Below, in pieces: positions 36,809 through 44,831 of a stretch of 64,000 nt of DNA (position 1 is the stretch's first letter; each line of letters begins with the position of its first letter). The DNA is from VRUE01 sp963703235. Lineage in GTDB: Bacteria > Actinomycetota > Thermoleophilia > Solirubrobacterales > 70-9. The notes beneath the pieces were generated by a model that did not search any database, was not told the DNA's origin, and saw only the letters and a program-made list of their open reading frames with translations. A program made the position numbers and the translations under genes. The DNA lies in NCBI GenBank assembly GCA_963703235.1, contig OY969802.1, positions 124,001 through 188,000 on the forward strand, written 5' to 3'.

Positions 36809-36827
36809 ATATATCGCTCAGATATAT
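36809..36827. promoter_or_regulatory. Probable PadR operator
   Basis: ATATATC-GCTCA-GATATAT, a perfect 7-bp inverted repeat with a 5-base spacer, begins 9 bases upstream of the padR start codon in an otherwise GC-rich region. PadR proteins commonly bind AT-rich dyads of this type. Confidence 0.65.
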
Positions 36828-36933
36828 CGGGAAGTGTGATGCGGCTCACCGATGGCGCGTGACTTCGCACTTGTGGTCGGATAGCGACCGGGTCAGGCGG
36901 TGCTTGCCTCGGATGCCCAGCGAGGCGGCCTCA

Positions 36934-37080
36934 TCAGGAGCACCGGCTGGCGGGGGGGACGAGGCCCTCCGGCCGGTTCGGGCGAAAGGTGGTGCAGGGC
37001 TCCTCCAGCTCCAGGGCGCAGAGCATGTTCTTGCGGAAGTAGCACTCCTCGCAGGTGGGTGGCTTCGGCTTGCGCGGCAT
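36934..37080 (-). CDS. 48-residue Cys-rich protein (too short for standard ORF calling)
   Basis: The minus-strand ATG at 37080 opens a frame MPRKPKPPTCEECYFRKNML, continuing with CALELEEPCTTFRPNRPEGL and ending ASRCS. Its five Cys, four of them in C-x2-C, C and C spacing, suggest a metal site, probably zinc. The basic Pro/Lys start suggests nucleic-acid or membrane contact. The composition is protein-like, and overlapping frames here look less convincing. It lies between the PadR gene and a divergent fatty-acid-hydroxylase gene. It is not assigned to a family I can name. Confidence 0.55.
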   Translation of the reverse strand: MPRKPKPPTCEECYFRKNMLCALELEEPCTTFRPNRPEGLVPPASRCS

Positions 37081-37217
37081 CGGCGGCCATCTTGCCATCG
37101 CCGTGGCGCTTTCGTGAGCGTCATTCCCGCAAAGCGCAACGTCTTTGACACAGACTCGTCACATCTTTCCCGCGTCTTGCGGCCACGCCGCCTGCCGTCG
37201 CTACCATTCGAGCCTGG

Positions 37218-37844
37218 ATGGACGCCAGGAATCGCAGCGAGCAGCTCTCGGCCTCCCCCCAGCTCTTCGAGAGCGAGTTCCTCAACTTCTTCTCGCGGGT
37301 GCACCCGGCGATCCCGGCGATCCTCTTCGGCCCGGTGATCGTCGCGATGGAGTGGCTGGGAAGCGATCGCGGCCTCGCCGCCTGGGAGCTGGCGCTTCTG
37401 ACCCTCGGCGGCGTCGGCATCTGGACCTTGACCGAGTACTGGCTGCACAGGCTGGTCTTCCACTGGGAGCCGGACAACGCCGTCGGACGGCGGATGCACT
37501 TCATCATCCATGGCATCCACCACGACCATCCGAACGACAAGATGCGGCTGGTGATGCCGCCAGCGGTCTCGATTCCCCTGGCGGCGCTCTTCTTCGCCGC
37601 CTTCGTGCTCGTCTTCGGGACGCCGGCCGCGTATCCGCTGTTCGCCGGCCTGATCGGCGGCTACCTCTTTTACGACTACACGCACTATTACGTGCACCAC
37701 TTCGTCCCGAAGTCCGACCTCGGCAAGCGCTTGCGGGAGCAGCACATGCGCCATCACTTCCAGGACCACCGCTACGGCTACGGCGTGTCGTCCCCGATCT
37801 GGGACGTCGCCTTCGGCACCCTGCCCCGCAAGCGCAAGAACTAG
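37218..37844 (+). CDS. Fatty acid hydroxylase/sterol desaturase-type membrane di-iron protein
   Basis: 208 residues with four likely membrane helices (AIPAILFGPVIVAMEWL, ELALLTLGGVGIWTLTEY, PLAALFFAAFVLVFGT, PLFAGLIGGYLFYDY). The eight-His signature of the family is complete: HRLVFH (~77), HGIHHDH (~95), HYYVHH (~158) and HMRHHFQDH (~174), so a di-iron oxygenase site is expected. It is similar in length to the scs7/FAH C-terminal domain without a cytochrome b5 part. It likely hydroxylates a membrane lipid. It is divergent from the Cys-rich small gene. Confidence 0.92.
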   Translation: MDARNRSEQLSASPQLFESEFLNFFSRVHPAIPAILFGPVIVAMEWLGSDRGLAAWELALLTLGGVGIWTLTEYWLHRLVFHWEPDNAVGRRMHFIIHGIHHDHPNDKMRLVMPPAVSIPLAALFFAAFVLVFGTPAAYPLFAGLIGGYLFYDYTHYYVHHFVPKSDLGKRLREQHMRHHFQDHRYGYGVSSPIWDVAFGTLPRKRKN

Positions 37845-37962
37845 GCGTGTAAGCCGCGGACGGTCGGCGTAACACACTTTTGTACTGTGTGCGACACTGC
37901 AGTTCGCAATAACTTCTTACCAGTTTCCGGTGCGCCCATGGCTGCCGGCCGAAAGGAAAGAA

Positions 37963-38349
37963 ATGCCAAGCACGACTCACGTACTCGATGAGGCCCGAGA
38001 TCTGGTCAAGAGGCGCCTCGCCGAGTTGGACGACGAGCGCAAGCGTCTCGAGCGAGCCCTTGCCGAGCTGGGTGGCAAAGCTACCGGCCGTACGGGCCGC
38101 CGCCCCGGTCGCCCGCCGGGTTCGGGCACGAAAGCCGGTAAAAAAGCAGGCGCCCGCCGCGGTCGCCGCCGCCGCAGCGGTACCCGCGCCGATCAGGCCG
38201 TGACGCTGGTCGAGGGCAGCCCCGGCATCAGCGCCGCGGATATCGCCAAGACGATGAAAATCAAGCCCAACTACCTGTACCGGGTGCTCGGCGACCTCGA
38301 GAAAGAAGGACGGGTCAAGAAGAAAGGGCGGCAGTACTTCGCCAAATAG
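37963..38349 (+). CDS. AT-hook/winged-helix basic protein (nucleoid-associated-like)
   Basis: 128 residues from the ATG at 37963 after a GAAAGGAAAG site (an upstream in-frame ATG lacks one). Residues 5-32 form a coiled coil (EARDLVKRRLAELDDERKRLERALAEL). A basic hinge with an AT-hook (RRPGRPPG) and GKKAGARRGRRRRSG follows (~45-70). The end is a winged helix (ALVEGSPGISAADIAKTMKIKPNYLYRVL-like, then LEKEGRVKKKGRQYF). The coil/AT-hook/DNA-binding layout resembles Lsr2/H-NS-type proteins by architecture, not by sequence. A strong inverted repeat terminator follows. Confidence 0.8.
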   Translation: MPSTTHVLDEARDLVKRRLAELDDERKRLERALAELGGKATGRTGRRPGRPPGSGTKAGKKAGARRGRRRRSGTRADQAVTLVEGSPGISAADIAKTMKIKPNYLYRVLGDLEKEGRVKKKGRQYFAK

Positions 38350-38358
38350 GGGTCGCCC

Positions 38359-38416
38359 TAAGGCCCATCCCGATAGGGGCTCCACTTAACTTCCGCCCCT
38401 ATCGGGATAGGCCTTA
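38359..38416. terminator. Bidirectional terminator between AT-hook gene and mdh
   Basis: Positions 38359-38380 and 38395-38416 pair at 21 of 22 positions (TAAGGCCCATCCCGATAGGG on the left). The right arm contains the mdh TAA stop (minus strand). Located between convergent genes, it fits a shared terminator, though without long T-runs. Confidence 0.75.
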
Positions 38417-39400
38417 AACCAAGCCCAGTTCGCTGACGGACTGGCGCTCTTCCTTCAGCTCCGCGATGCTGGCGTCGATCCGGCCGCGTGAGAACTCGGG
38501 CACCTCGAGGCCCTCGACTATGGTCCACTCGCCGCCGCTGCAGCGGCATGGATGGCCGGCGACGACGCCCTCCTCGATCCCGTAGGAGCCGTCGGCGGGA
38601 ACGCCCATCGAGACCCAGTCGCCCTCAGGGGTTCCGAGGGTCCAGTCCCTGACGTGGTCGATCGCCGCGTTGGCGGCGGAAGCCGCGCTCGAGGCCCCGC
38701 GCGCCTCGATGATCTCCGCCCCTCGCTTGGCAACGCGAGGGATGAACTCCTCGCCGATCCAGGTCTCGTCGTCGACCGCGTCCCAGGCGCTCGCGCCGTC
38801 CACCTTCGCGTTGACCAGGTCCGGGTACTGGGTGGTCGAGTGATTGCCCCAGATCGTCATGTTGGTGACGCTCGCAAGCGGTCTGCCGAGCTTGTTCGCG
38901 AGCTGGGCGATCGCCCGGTTGTGGTCGAGCCGCATCATCGCGGTGAAGCGCTCGCGCGGGACGCCGTCGGCGTTCGACATCGCGATCAGGCAGTTGGTGT
39001 TGGCCGGGTTGCCGACGACCAGCACGCGGACGTCGCTGGCGGCGCCGGCGGCGATCGCTTCGCCCTGTGGCTTGAAGATGCCGCCGTTGGCCTCGAGCAG
39101 GTCCGAGCGCTCCATCCCCGGGCCGCGGGGGCGGGCGCCGACCAGCAGCCCGACGTTGCAGCCGTCGAATGCGGCCCGCGGATCGTCGAAGATGTCGATG
39201 CGGCGCAGCAGCGGCAAGGCGCAGTCCTCGAGCTCCATCGCGGTGCCCTCGGCCGCCTTGACGGCATCTGGGATCTCCAGCAGGCTCAGCTCGACCGGGG
39301 TATCGGGGCCGAGCATCTGGCCGCTGGCGATCCGGAACAGCAGTGCGTAGCCGATCTGGCCGGCGGCGCCGGTGACGGTGACTTTGACTGGAGTGTTCAC
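38414..39400 (-). CDS. mdh: Malate dehydrogenase (NAD-type, MDH/LDH family)
   Basis: 328 residues. The NAD-binding motif is TGAAGQIGYALLFRIA (~10-25). The substrate Arg is in GARPRGPGMERSDLL, and VVGNPANTNCLIA and TAMMRLDHNRA carry the conserved Asp and Arg. The catalytic His is in TIWGNHSTTQYPD (~185). This is the group that includes cytosolic-type bacterial MDH of ~328 residues. It oxidises malate to oxaloacetate in the TCA cycle. It is followed upstream by icd on the same strand (27 bases), so both TCA genes are probably cotranscribed from the icd promoter. Confidence 0.96.
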   Translation of the reverse strand: MNTPVKVTVTGAAGQIGYALLFRIASGQMLGPDTPVELSLLEIPDAVKAAEGTAMELEDCALPLLRRIDIFDDPRAAFDGCNVGLLVGARPRGPGMERSDLLEANGGIFKPQGEAIAAGAASDVRVLVVGNPANTNCLIAMSNADGVPRERFTAMMRLDHNRAIAQLANKLGRPLASVTNMTIWGNHSTTQYPDLVNAKVDGASAWDAVDDETWIGEEFIPRVAKRGAEIIEARGASSAASAANAAIDHVRDWTLGTPEGDWVSMGVPADGSYGIEEGVVAGHPCRCSGGEWTIVEGLEVPEFSRGRIDASIAELKEERQSVSELGLV

Positions 39401-39427
39401 TGGATCGTTCTCTCCTGAAGTAGTGGT

Positions 39428-40654
39428 TTAAAGGTTCTGCGCCATCGCGTCGCGCAGGCGCTCCTCGATCGCCGCGAGGAACTCCTGCGTGGTGAGGAAC
39501 TCCTGCTCCGGTCCCACCAGGAGGGCCAGGTCCTTGGTCATCTTTCCGCTTTCGACCGTCTCGATGCATACCCGCTCCAGCGTCGCGGCGAACCGTGACA
39601 CCTCCGGGGTGTCGTCAAGCCGGCCACGGGCCGCGAGGGCGCGGGTCCAGGCGAAGATCGAGGCGATCGGGTTGGTCGAGGTCGGCTTGCCTTCCTGATG
39701 TTGGCGGTAGTGACGGGTGACGGTGCCGTGCGCCGCCTCGGCCTCGACCGTCTTGCCGTCGGGGCTCATCAGGACGCTGGTCATCAGCCCAAGCGAGCCG
39801 AACCCCTGGGCGACCGTGTCGGACTGGACGTCTCCGTCGTAGTTCTTGCAGGCCCACACGTAGCCGCCCTCCCACTTCAGCGCGGCCGCGACCATGTCGT
39901 CGATCAACCGGTGTTCGTAGCTGAGGCCCTTCGCTTCGAACTCGGCTTTGAACTCGTTCTCGTAGACCTCGGCGAAGAGGTCCTTGAAGCGGCCGTCGTA
40001 GCGCTTCATGATCGTGTTCTTGGTCGAGAGGTAGACCGGGTAGCCGCGCTCGAAGCCGTAGCGCATCGAGGCCCGGGCGAAGTCCCGAATCGAGTCGTCG
40101 AGGTTGTACATCGCCATCGCGACGCCGCCACTGGGGAAGTCGTAGACCTCCATCTCGACCGGCTCCGAGCCGTCCTTCGGCGTGTAGGTGAGGGTCAGCG
40201 TGCCCGCACCGGGGATGACGGTGTCGGTGGCTCGGTACTGGTCGCCGAAAGCATGGCGGCCGATCACGATCGGCTTCGTCCAGCCCGGCACCAGCCGCGG
40301 GATGTTGGAGATCACGATCGGCTCGCGGAAGATGACGCCGCCGAGGATGTTGCGGATCGTCCCATTCGGTGAGCGGTACATCTGCTTCAGCCCGAACTCC
40401 TCGACCCGCGCCTCATCGGGGGTGATCGTCGCGCACTTGACGCCGACGCCGTGGCGCTTGATCGCCTCCGCGGCTTCGACCGTGATCCGGTCTTCGCTCG
40501 CGTCGCGGCTCTCGATCCCGAGGTCGTAGTAGACGAGCTCGACCTCGAGGTAGGGCAGGATCAGCTGCTCCTTGATGAAGGCCCAGATGATCCGGGTCAT
40601 CTCGTCGCCGTCGAGCTCGACGATCGGGTTCTCCACTTGGATCTTCTCGGCCAC
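39428..40654 (-). CDS. icd: Isocitrate dehydrogenase (NADP-dependent, dimeric eukaryote-like type)
   Basis: 408 residues from GTG 40654; the frame stays open upstream but homology begins at VAEKIQVENPIVELDGDEMTR. Signature pieces in order: DGDEMTRIIWAFIKEQLI, SPNGTIRNILGGVIFREPI (substrate Ser/Asn), RLVPGWTKPIVIGRHAFGDQY, KWEGGYVWACKNYDGDVQSD (metal-binding Asp), LMSPDGKTVEAEAAHGTVTRHY and NPIASIFAWTRAL. It converts isocitrate to 2-oxoglutarate, making NADPH. Its start is divergent from the AidB-like gene across only ~36 bases. Confidence 0.96.
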   Translation of the reverse strand: MAEKIQVENPIVELDGDEMTRIIWAFIKEQLILPYLEVELVYYDLGIESRDASEDRITVEAAEAIKRHGVGVKCATITPDEARVEEFGLKQMYRSPNGTIRNILGGVIFREPIVISNIPRLVPGWTKPIVIGRHAFGDQYRATDTVIPGAGTLTLTYTPKDGSEPVEMEVYDFPSGGVAMAMYNLDDSIRDFARASMRYGFERGYPVYLSTKNTIMKRYDGRFKDLFAEVYENEFKAEFEAKGLSYEHRLIDDMVAAALKWEGGYVWACKNYDGDVQSDTVAQGFGSLGLMTSVLMSPDGKTVEAEAAHGTVTRHYRQHQEGKPTSTNPIASIFAWTRALAARGRLDDTPEVSRFAATLERVCIETVESGKMTKDLALLVGPEQEFLTTQEFLAAIEERLRDAMAQNL

Positions 40655-40690
40655 GGGCGCGGCGATGCTATCGATGCGACAATCGGGGCG

Positions 40691-42355
40691 ATGGCAACGG
40701 TCGAGCGCCAGTCCAGTCGGACCCACGAGGTCTTCAACCAGCCGCCGCCGCTGAAGGACTACAACCCGTTCGACGCCGACCGGCCCCTGGTCGAGGCGCT
40801 GCGGCGCGAGGGCGCCGAGTGGGCCGAGGATCGCGCCCGCGAGCTGGGCGCGATCTGCGGCTCGGCGCAGACGATCCGCTGGGGGTTCGAGGCCAACGAG
40901 CGCAAGCCCGAGCTGCGCACCCACGACCGCTACGGCAACCGGATCGACGAGGTCGAGTTCGACAGCTCCTGGCACGAACTGATGCGAATCGGGATCGACC
41001 AGGGTCTCCATGCATCGCCCTGGCGCGAACCCGGCCCCGGCGCCCACGTCGCCCGCGCAGCGAACTTCATGCTGCTGATGCAGGCCGAGAGCGGCGTCGG
41101 CTGCCCGATCTCGATGACCTACTCGGCGATCCCGGCGCTGCGCAAACAGCCGGAGCTGGCCGAGGAATGGGAACCTCGCTTCCTCTCGCTCGACTACGAC
41201 GAGCGCTCGCTGCCTGCCGACCGCAAGCGCGGCGCCCTCTGCGGGATGGCGATGACCGAGAAGCAGGGCGGCTCCGACGTTCGCGCCAACACGACGGTTG
41301 CCAAGCCGCTGAACGGCGGCGGGCCCGGCGCCGAGTACGAGCTCGTCGGCCACAAGTGGTTCTGCTCGGCGCCGATGTGCGACGCCTTCCTCGTCCTCGC
41401 CCAGGCCGACGCCGGGGTCTCCTGCTTCCTGATGCCGCGCTGGACCCCGGACGGCGAGCGCAACGCCTTCCACATCCAGCGCCTCAAGGACAAGCTCGGC
41501 AACCGCTCCAACGCCTCCAGCGAGGTCGAGTTCCGCGGCGCCTGGGCGCGGCTGATCGGCGAGGAGGGCCGCGGCGTGCCGACGATCATCGAGATGGTCA
41601 ACCACACCCGGCTCGACTGCGTGATCGGCGCCGCCACCGGCTACCGGGCCGGCCTCGTGCAGGCGCTCAACCACACCGCCCACCGCTCCGCCTTCGGCGC
41701 CGAGCTGATCGAGCAGCCGCTGATGCGCAACGTCCTCGCCGACCTCTGCGTCGAGTCCGAAGCGGCGACGATCGCGGCGATGCGCCTGGCCCGCTCCTAC
41801 GACGAGGTCGCCGTCGGCGACGCCGAGGCGACCGAGTTCCGCCGGCTCGCCAACGCCGTGCTCAAGTACTGGCTCTGCAAGCGCGCGCCCTGGCACGCGG
41901 TCGAGTGCCTCGAGTGCCTCGGCGGCAACGGCTACGTCGAGGAGTCGGGCATGCCGCGCCTTTACCGCGAGGCGCCGCTGGCCTCGATCTGGGAGGGCTC
42001 CGGCAACGTCCAGTGCCTCGACGTGTTGCGGGCGATGGTCAAGAACCCGGCCTCGGTCGAGGCCTTCTTCGCCGAGGTGCTGGAGGGCGCCGGCGCCGAA
42101 CCGAAGCTGGACGCCTACGTCAGCGCCCTGCGGGACGAGATTCCCGGCGACGTCGAGACGATCCAGGCCCGCGCCCGCCGCATCGTCGAACGGATGGCGC
42201 TCGCGCTACAAGCGTCCCTCTTGGTTCGCTACGGCGACCCGGCTGTCGCCGACGCCTTCTGCGCCACTCGGCTCTCGAACGACTGGGGCCACGCCTTCGG
42301 CACCCTCCCGACCGGCACGGACTTCACTCGCATCATCGACCGCCACCGCCCCTAA
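40691..42355 (+). CDS. aidB: AidB-like acyl-CoA dehydrogenase
   Basis: 554 residues from ATG 40691. The N-terminal block THEVFNQPPPLKDYNPFDAD, LRTHDRYGNRIDEVEFDSSW and the central GMAMTEKQGGSDVRANTT match the AidB branch of acyl-CoA dehydrogenases. FAD-binding segments include MTYSAIPAL, VGHKWFCSAP and CLGGNGYVEESGMPRLYREA. AidB-type proteins are longer than ordinary acyl-CoA dehydrogenases (about 540) and bind DNA in E. coli, where they help against alkylation damage. Activity on acyl-CoA is not certain. The start region is shared with icd. Confidence 0.9.
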   Translation: MATVERQSSRTHEVFNQPPPLKDYNPFDADRPLVEALRREGAEWAEDRARELGAICGSAQTIRWGFEANERKPELRTHDRYGNRIDEVEFDSSWHELMRIGIDQGLHASPWREPGPGAHVARAANFMLLMQAESGVGCPISMTYSAIPALRKQPELAEEWEPRFLSLDYDERSLPADRKRGALCGMAMTEKQGGSDVRANTTVAKPLNGGGPGAEYELVGHKWFCSAPMCDAFLVLAQADAGVSCFLMPRWTPDGERNAFHIQRLKDKLGNRSNASSEVEFRGAWARLIGEEGRGVPTIIEMVNHTRLDCVIGAATGYRAGLVQALNHTAHRSAFGAELIEQPLMRNVLADLCVESEAATIAAMRLARSYDEVAVGDAEATEFRRLANAVLKYWLCKRAPWHAVECLECLGGNGYVEESGMPRLYREAPLASIWEGSGNVQCLDVLRAMVKNPASVEAFFAEVLEGAGAEPKLDAYVSALRDEIPGDVETIQARARRIVERMALALQASLLVRYGDPAVADAFCATRLSNDWGHAFGTLPTGTDFTRIIDRHRP

Positions 42356-42360
42356 TCCCT

Positions 42361-43530
42361 CTAGCCGGCGGCGTCTCGCAGTGCGCGCCCTACCTGCTCC
42401 GCGGTGATCACACCGGAGAGCCGACCGTCGACATCGACGGCCATTACCGCGCCGAAGCGGCGCATTGCCCGGTGGGTCAGCAGCGTGTCCAAGGGAGCAT
42501 CGTCGCGCACTTGAAAGGTGCCGTCGTCGCTATCCGTCTCGACGAGTTCGGAGATCAGCGCTGTGGCACGGGAGGTCTCCGGGACTTGGTCGGCGCTGTC
42601 GCGGACTACCAAGCCTCGGAAGCGGTGGGCGGCGTCGATTACCGGGAACCAGGACCAGCGGTAGCGGAGGAAGTACTCGTCGAGTGCCTGCTCGACGTTG
42701 AGCTGGTCGGGGATCGCCACCGGTTCGCGGTCCATCACGTCGGCTACGCGCAGGCCCTCGATGCGGCCGGAGATGCGGGTCTGGGCGGCGGCGGCGCGGG
42801 CGGAGCCGTTGATGACCATGCCGATCAGGGCCAGCCAGACGCCACTGAAGATCTGACCCTCGAAGACCAGCAGCAGACCGGCGCCGATGAAGAGGTAGGC
42901 GAAGACGCGGCCAAGGTTGGCGGCGGTGCGGGTGGCGGCGGTGCGATCGCCGCTGCGCCACCAGGAGATCGCCCGCACGATCCGGCCGCCGTCCATCGGG
43001 AAGGCCGGCAGCAGGTTGAAGACGAGGACGAGGGCGTTGATCGAGGCCAGCCAGCCGACCATCGCGACCAGGCCGGATATGCCGGCGTCGCGTTCGACCA
43101 GGATCGCCTTCTCGAAGTTGGACCAGCCGCCGGCGAGGAGGCCGACCGCGGTAAGCGCGACGACGATCGCCAGGGTCACCAGCGGCCCGGCGATCGCGAC
43201 CTTGAACTCGGTCGCGGGGCTGTCGGATTCGCGGTCCATCTGTGCCACGCCGCCGAAGATCCAGAGCTGGATGCTGGAGATGCCGATCCCGTTGCGCATC
43301 GCCGCGATCGCGTGGCCGAGCTCGTGCAGGACGATCGAGCCGAAGAAGCCGAAGGCCGTGATCAGCGCGAGGACGAACGGAGTCGAGGAGGAGCTGTCCT
43401 CGCCGAGGACGTCGGAGTAGACCTGCGAAAGCCAGAAGATGACCAGGAAGAGGACGAGGAACCACGACCAGTCGACCGCGACGCGGATTCCGCGCACGTG
43501 GAAGAGGGTGATCGAGCCGCCGCCGAGCAT
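42361..43530 (-). CDS. Site-2-type M50 zinc metalloprotease with two CBS domains
   Basis: 389 residues from the ATG at 43530; the longer frame upstream is not protein-like. Membrane helices surround the metal motif HELGHAIAAM (~101) and the second motif NLLPAFPMDGGRIVRA (~205). The C-terminal ~125 residues hold a CBS pair (VADVMDREPVAIPDQLNVEQALDEYF, then APLDTLLTHRAMRRFGAVMAVDVDGRLSGVI). This is the M50B rhomboid-independent S2P family found in many actinobacteria. Regulated intramembrane cleavage, probably of an anti-sigma factor or membrane regulator, is expected. It is divergent from the M28 peptidase gene. Confidence 0.93.
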   Translation of the reverse strand: MLGGGSITLFHVRGIRVAVDWSWFLVLFLVIFWLSQVYSDVLGEDSSSSTPFVLALITAFGFFGSIVLHELGHAIAAMRNGIGISSIQLWIFGGVAQMDRESDSPATEFKVAIAGPLVTLAIVVALTAVGLLAGGWSNFEKAILVERDAGISGLVAMVGWLASINALVLVFNLLPAFPMDGGRIVRAISWWRSGDRTAATRTAANLGRVFAYLFIGAGLLLVFEGQIFSGVWLALIGMVINGSARAAAAQTRISGRIEGLRVADVMDREPVAIPDQLNVEQALDEYFLRYRWSWFPVIDAAHRFRGLVVRDSADQVPETSRATALISELVETDSDDGTFQVRDDAPLDTLLTHRAMRRFGAVMAVDVDGRLSGVITAEQVGRALRDAAG

Positions 43531-43553
43531 CGTCCAATTGTAGGGTCGGCCCG

Positions 43554-44723
43554 ATGCAGGACCGGCTGCGCGCGCAACTGGAAGAACTGGAGCGAATCCA
43601 CCGACCCTCGGCGTCCGAAGGCGAGCGCCGCGCTGCCGAGTGGCTGGTCGAGCGCTTCGCCGAGCTGGGCGCCGAGGCACGGATCGAGGCCGAGCCGGCC
43701 CACGGCACCTACTGGTGGCCGCTCGGGATCGGCGCCGCACTCGGCGCGCTCGGCGGCATCGCCGCGCTGCGAGGACGGCGACTGCTCGGGGCGCTGCTGG
43801 GGGCGATCGGGGCTGCCGGGATCGCCGACGACTTCCCGCCCGGCCAGCGCCGCCTGCGCCGGCCGCTGCCCACCCGCACCACCTACAACGTCGTCTGCGA
43901 GCTGGGCGATCCGAGGGCCGAGCGGACCGTGGTCGTCATCGCCCATCACGACGCCGCCCATGCCGGCCTCGTCTTCCATCCGGCGCTGCCGAAGCTCGCC
44001 GACCGCCTCGGCCTGATCGAGGGCCAGGACACCAGCCCGCCGCTGATGGCGCCGGTGATCGGCGGCCCGATCCTCGCCGCCCTCGGCGCCCTGACCGGGC
44101 GCCGCCTGCTCGCCAAGCTCGGCGTCTTCCTCGGCCTCGGCTCGACCGCCGCGATGGCCGAGATCGGGGCCCGCGACGCCGTCCCGGGCGCCAACGACAA
44201 CGGGACCTCGGTGGTGACGCTGCTGGCGCTCGCCCAACGCTTCGTCGACGAGCCGCCGGCTGGGCTTCGCGTGATCCTCCTCTCGACCGGCTCCGAGGAG
44301 TCGTTCAGCGAGGGGATGAAGGCGTTCGGGGAGCGGCACTTCCCACGGTTGCCGCGCGAGAGCACCTTCTTCCTCTGCCTCGAGGGCCTCGGCTCGCCGC
44401 ACCTGCTGGTCCTGCGCGGCGAGGGGTTCCTGCGCATGCGCGAGTACCCGCAGCAGGCGCTCGACCTGATCGACGGCCTCGCCGAGGAGCTCGGCATCTG
44501 GCTCTTCCCCAACCTGCGACTGCACAACGGCACCGACGGCATGGAGTCCCTCGGCGCCGGCTACCAGACCGCCGTCCTCGCCGCCTGCACCGAGCTGAAG
44601 CAGCCCGCCTACTACCACTGGGACGATGACGTCTCCGAGAACGTCGACTTCGACACCGTCGCCGACGCGGTGCGCCTCAGCGAGGCAGCCGTCCGGCGCC
44701 TCGGCGAGCACTGGCTCGACTGA
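43554..44723 (+). CDS. M28-family zinc peptidase
   Basis: 389 residues. VVVIAHHDAAHAGLVF gives the first metal His and GANDNGTSVVTLLALAQRF the bridging Asp. STGSEESFSEGMKAFGERH supplies the Glu-Glu pair, and LEGLGSPHLLVLRGEGFL and the SENVDFDTVADAVRLSEAA region the remaining ligands. No clear signal peptide is present; a hydrophobic stretch at ~65-95 (GIGAALGALGGIAAL, LLGALLGAIGAAGIAD) could be one or two helices. It is probably an aminopeptidase. It is divergent from the M50 protease with ~23 bases between starts. Confidence 0.9.
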   Translation: MQDRLRAQLEELERIHRPSASEGERRAAEWLVERFAELGAEARIEAEPAHGTYWWPLGIGAALGALGGIAALRGRRLLGALLGAIGAAGIADDFPPGQRRLRRPLPTRTTYNVVCELGDPRAERTVVVIAHHDAAHAGLVFHPALPKLADRLGLIEGQDTSPPLMAPVIGGPILAALGALTGRRLLAKLGVFLGLGSTAAMAEIGARDAVPGANDNGTSVVTLLALAQRFVDEPPAGLRVILLSTGSEESFSEGMKAFGERHFPRLPRESTFFLCLEGLGSPHLLVLRGEGFLRMREYPQQALDLIDGLAEELGIWLFPNLRLHNGTDGMESLGAGYQTAVLAACTELKQPAYYHWDDDVSENVDFDTVADAVRLSEAAVRRLGEHWLD

Positions 44724-44724
44724 G

Positions 44725-44777
44725 CCGCCGATGGGCCTCAAAGCGGAGATATAGGCCGCTTTCAGGCCCGTCGGCGG
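44725..44777. repeat. REP-like palindrome family A, intergenic copy
   Basis: CCGCCGATGGGCC (44725-44737) pairs with GGCCCGTCGGCGG (44765-44777) at 12 of 13 positions; inner AAAGCGG (44740-44746) pairs with CCGCTTT (44756-44762). It begins 2 bases after the M28 peptidase stop. It may serve as a terminator here. Confidence 0.85.
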
Positions 44778-44831
44778 GGTGGTTGAATTCCGACCGCGCT
44801 GTCGGATTTGGCGCGTATAGCATCCGCCGCC

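Noticed and set aside
36893..37090. 65-codon minus-strand open frame over the small Cys-rich gene
   Set aside because: The alternative frame gives a Cys-patterned, balanced protein; this one is Pro/Arg-rich shadow.
40451..40690. Upstream extension of the AidB-like gene
   Set aside because: Lies opposite icd and lacks homology; conserved sequence starts at ATG 40691.
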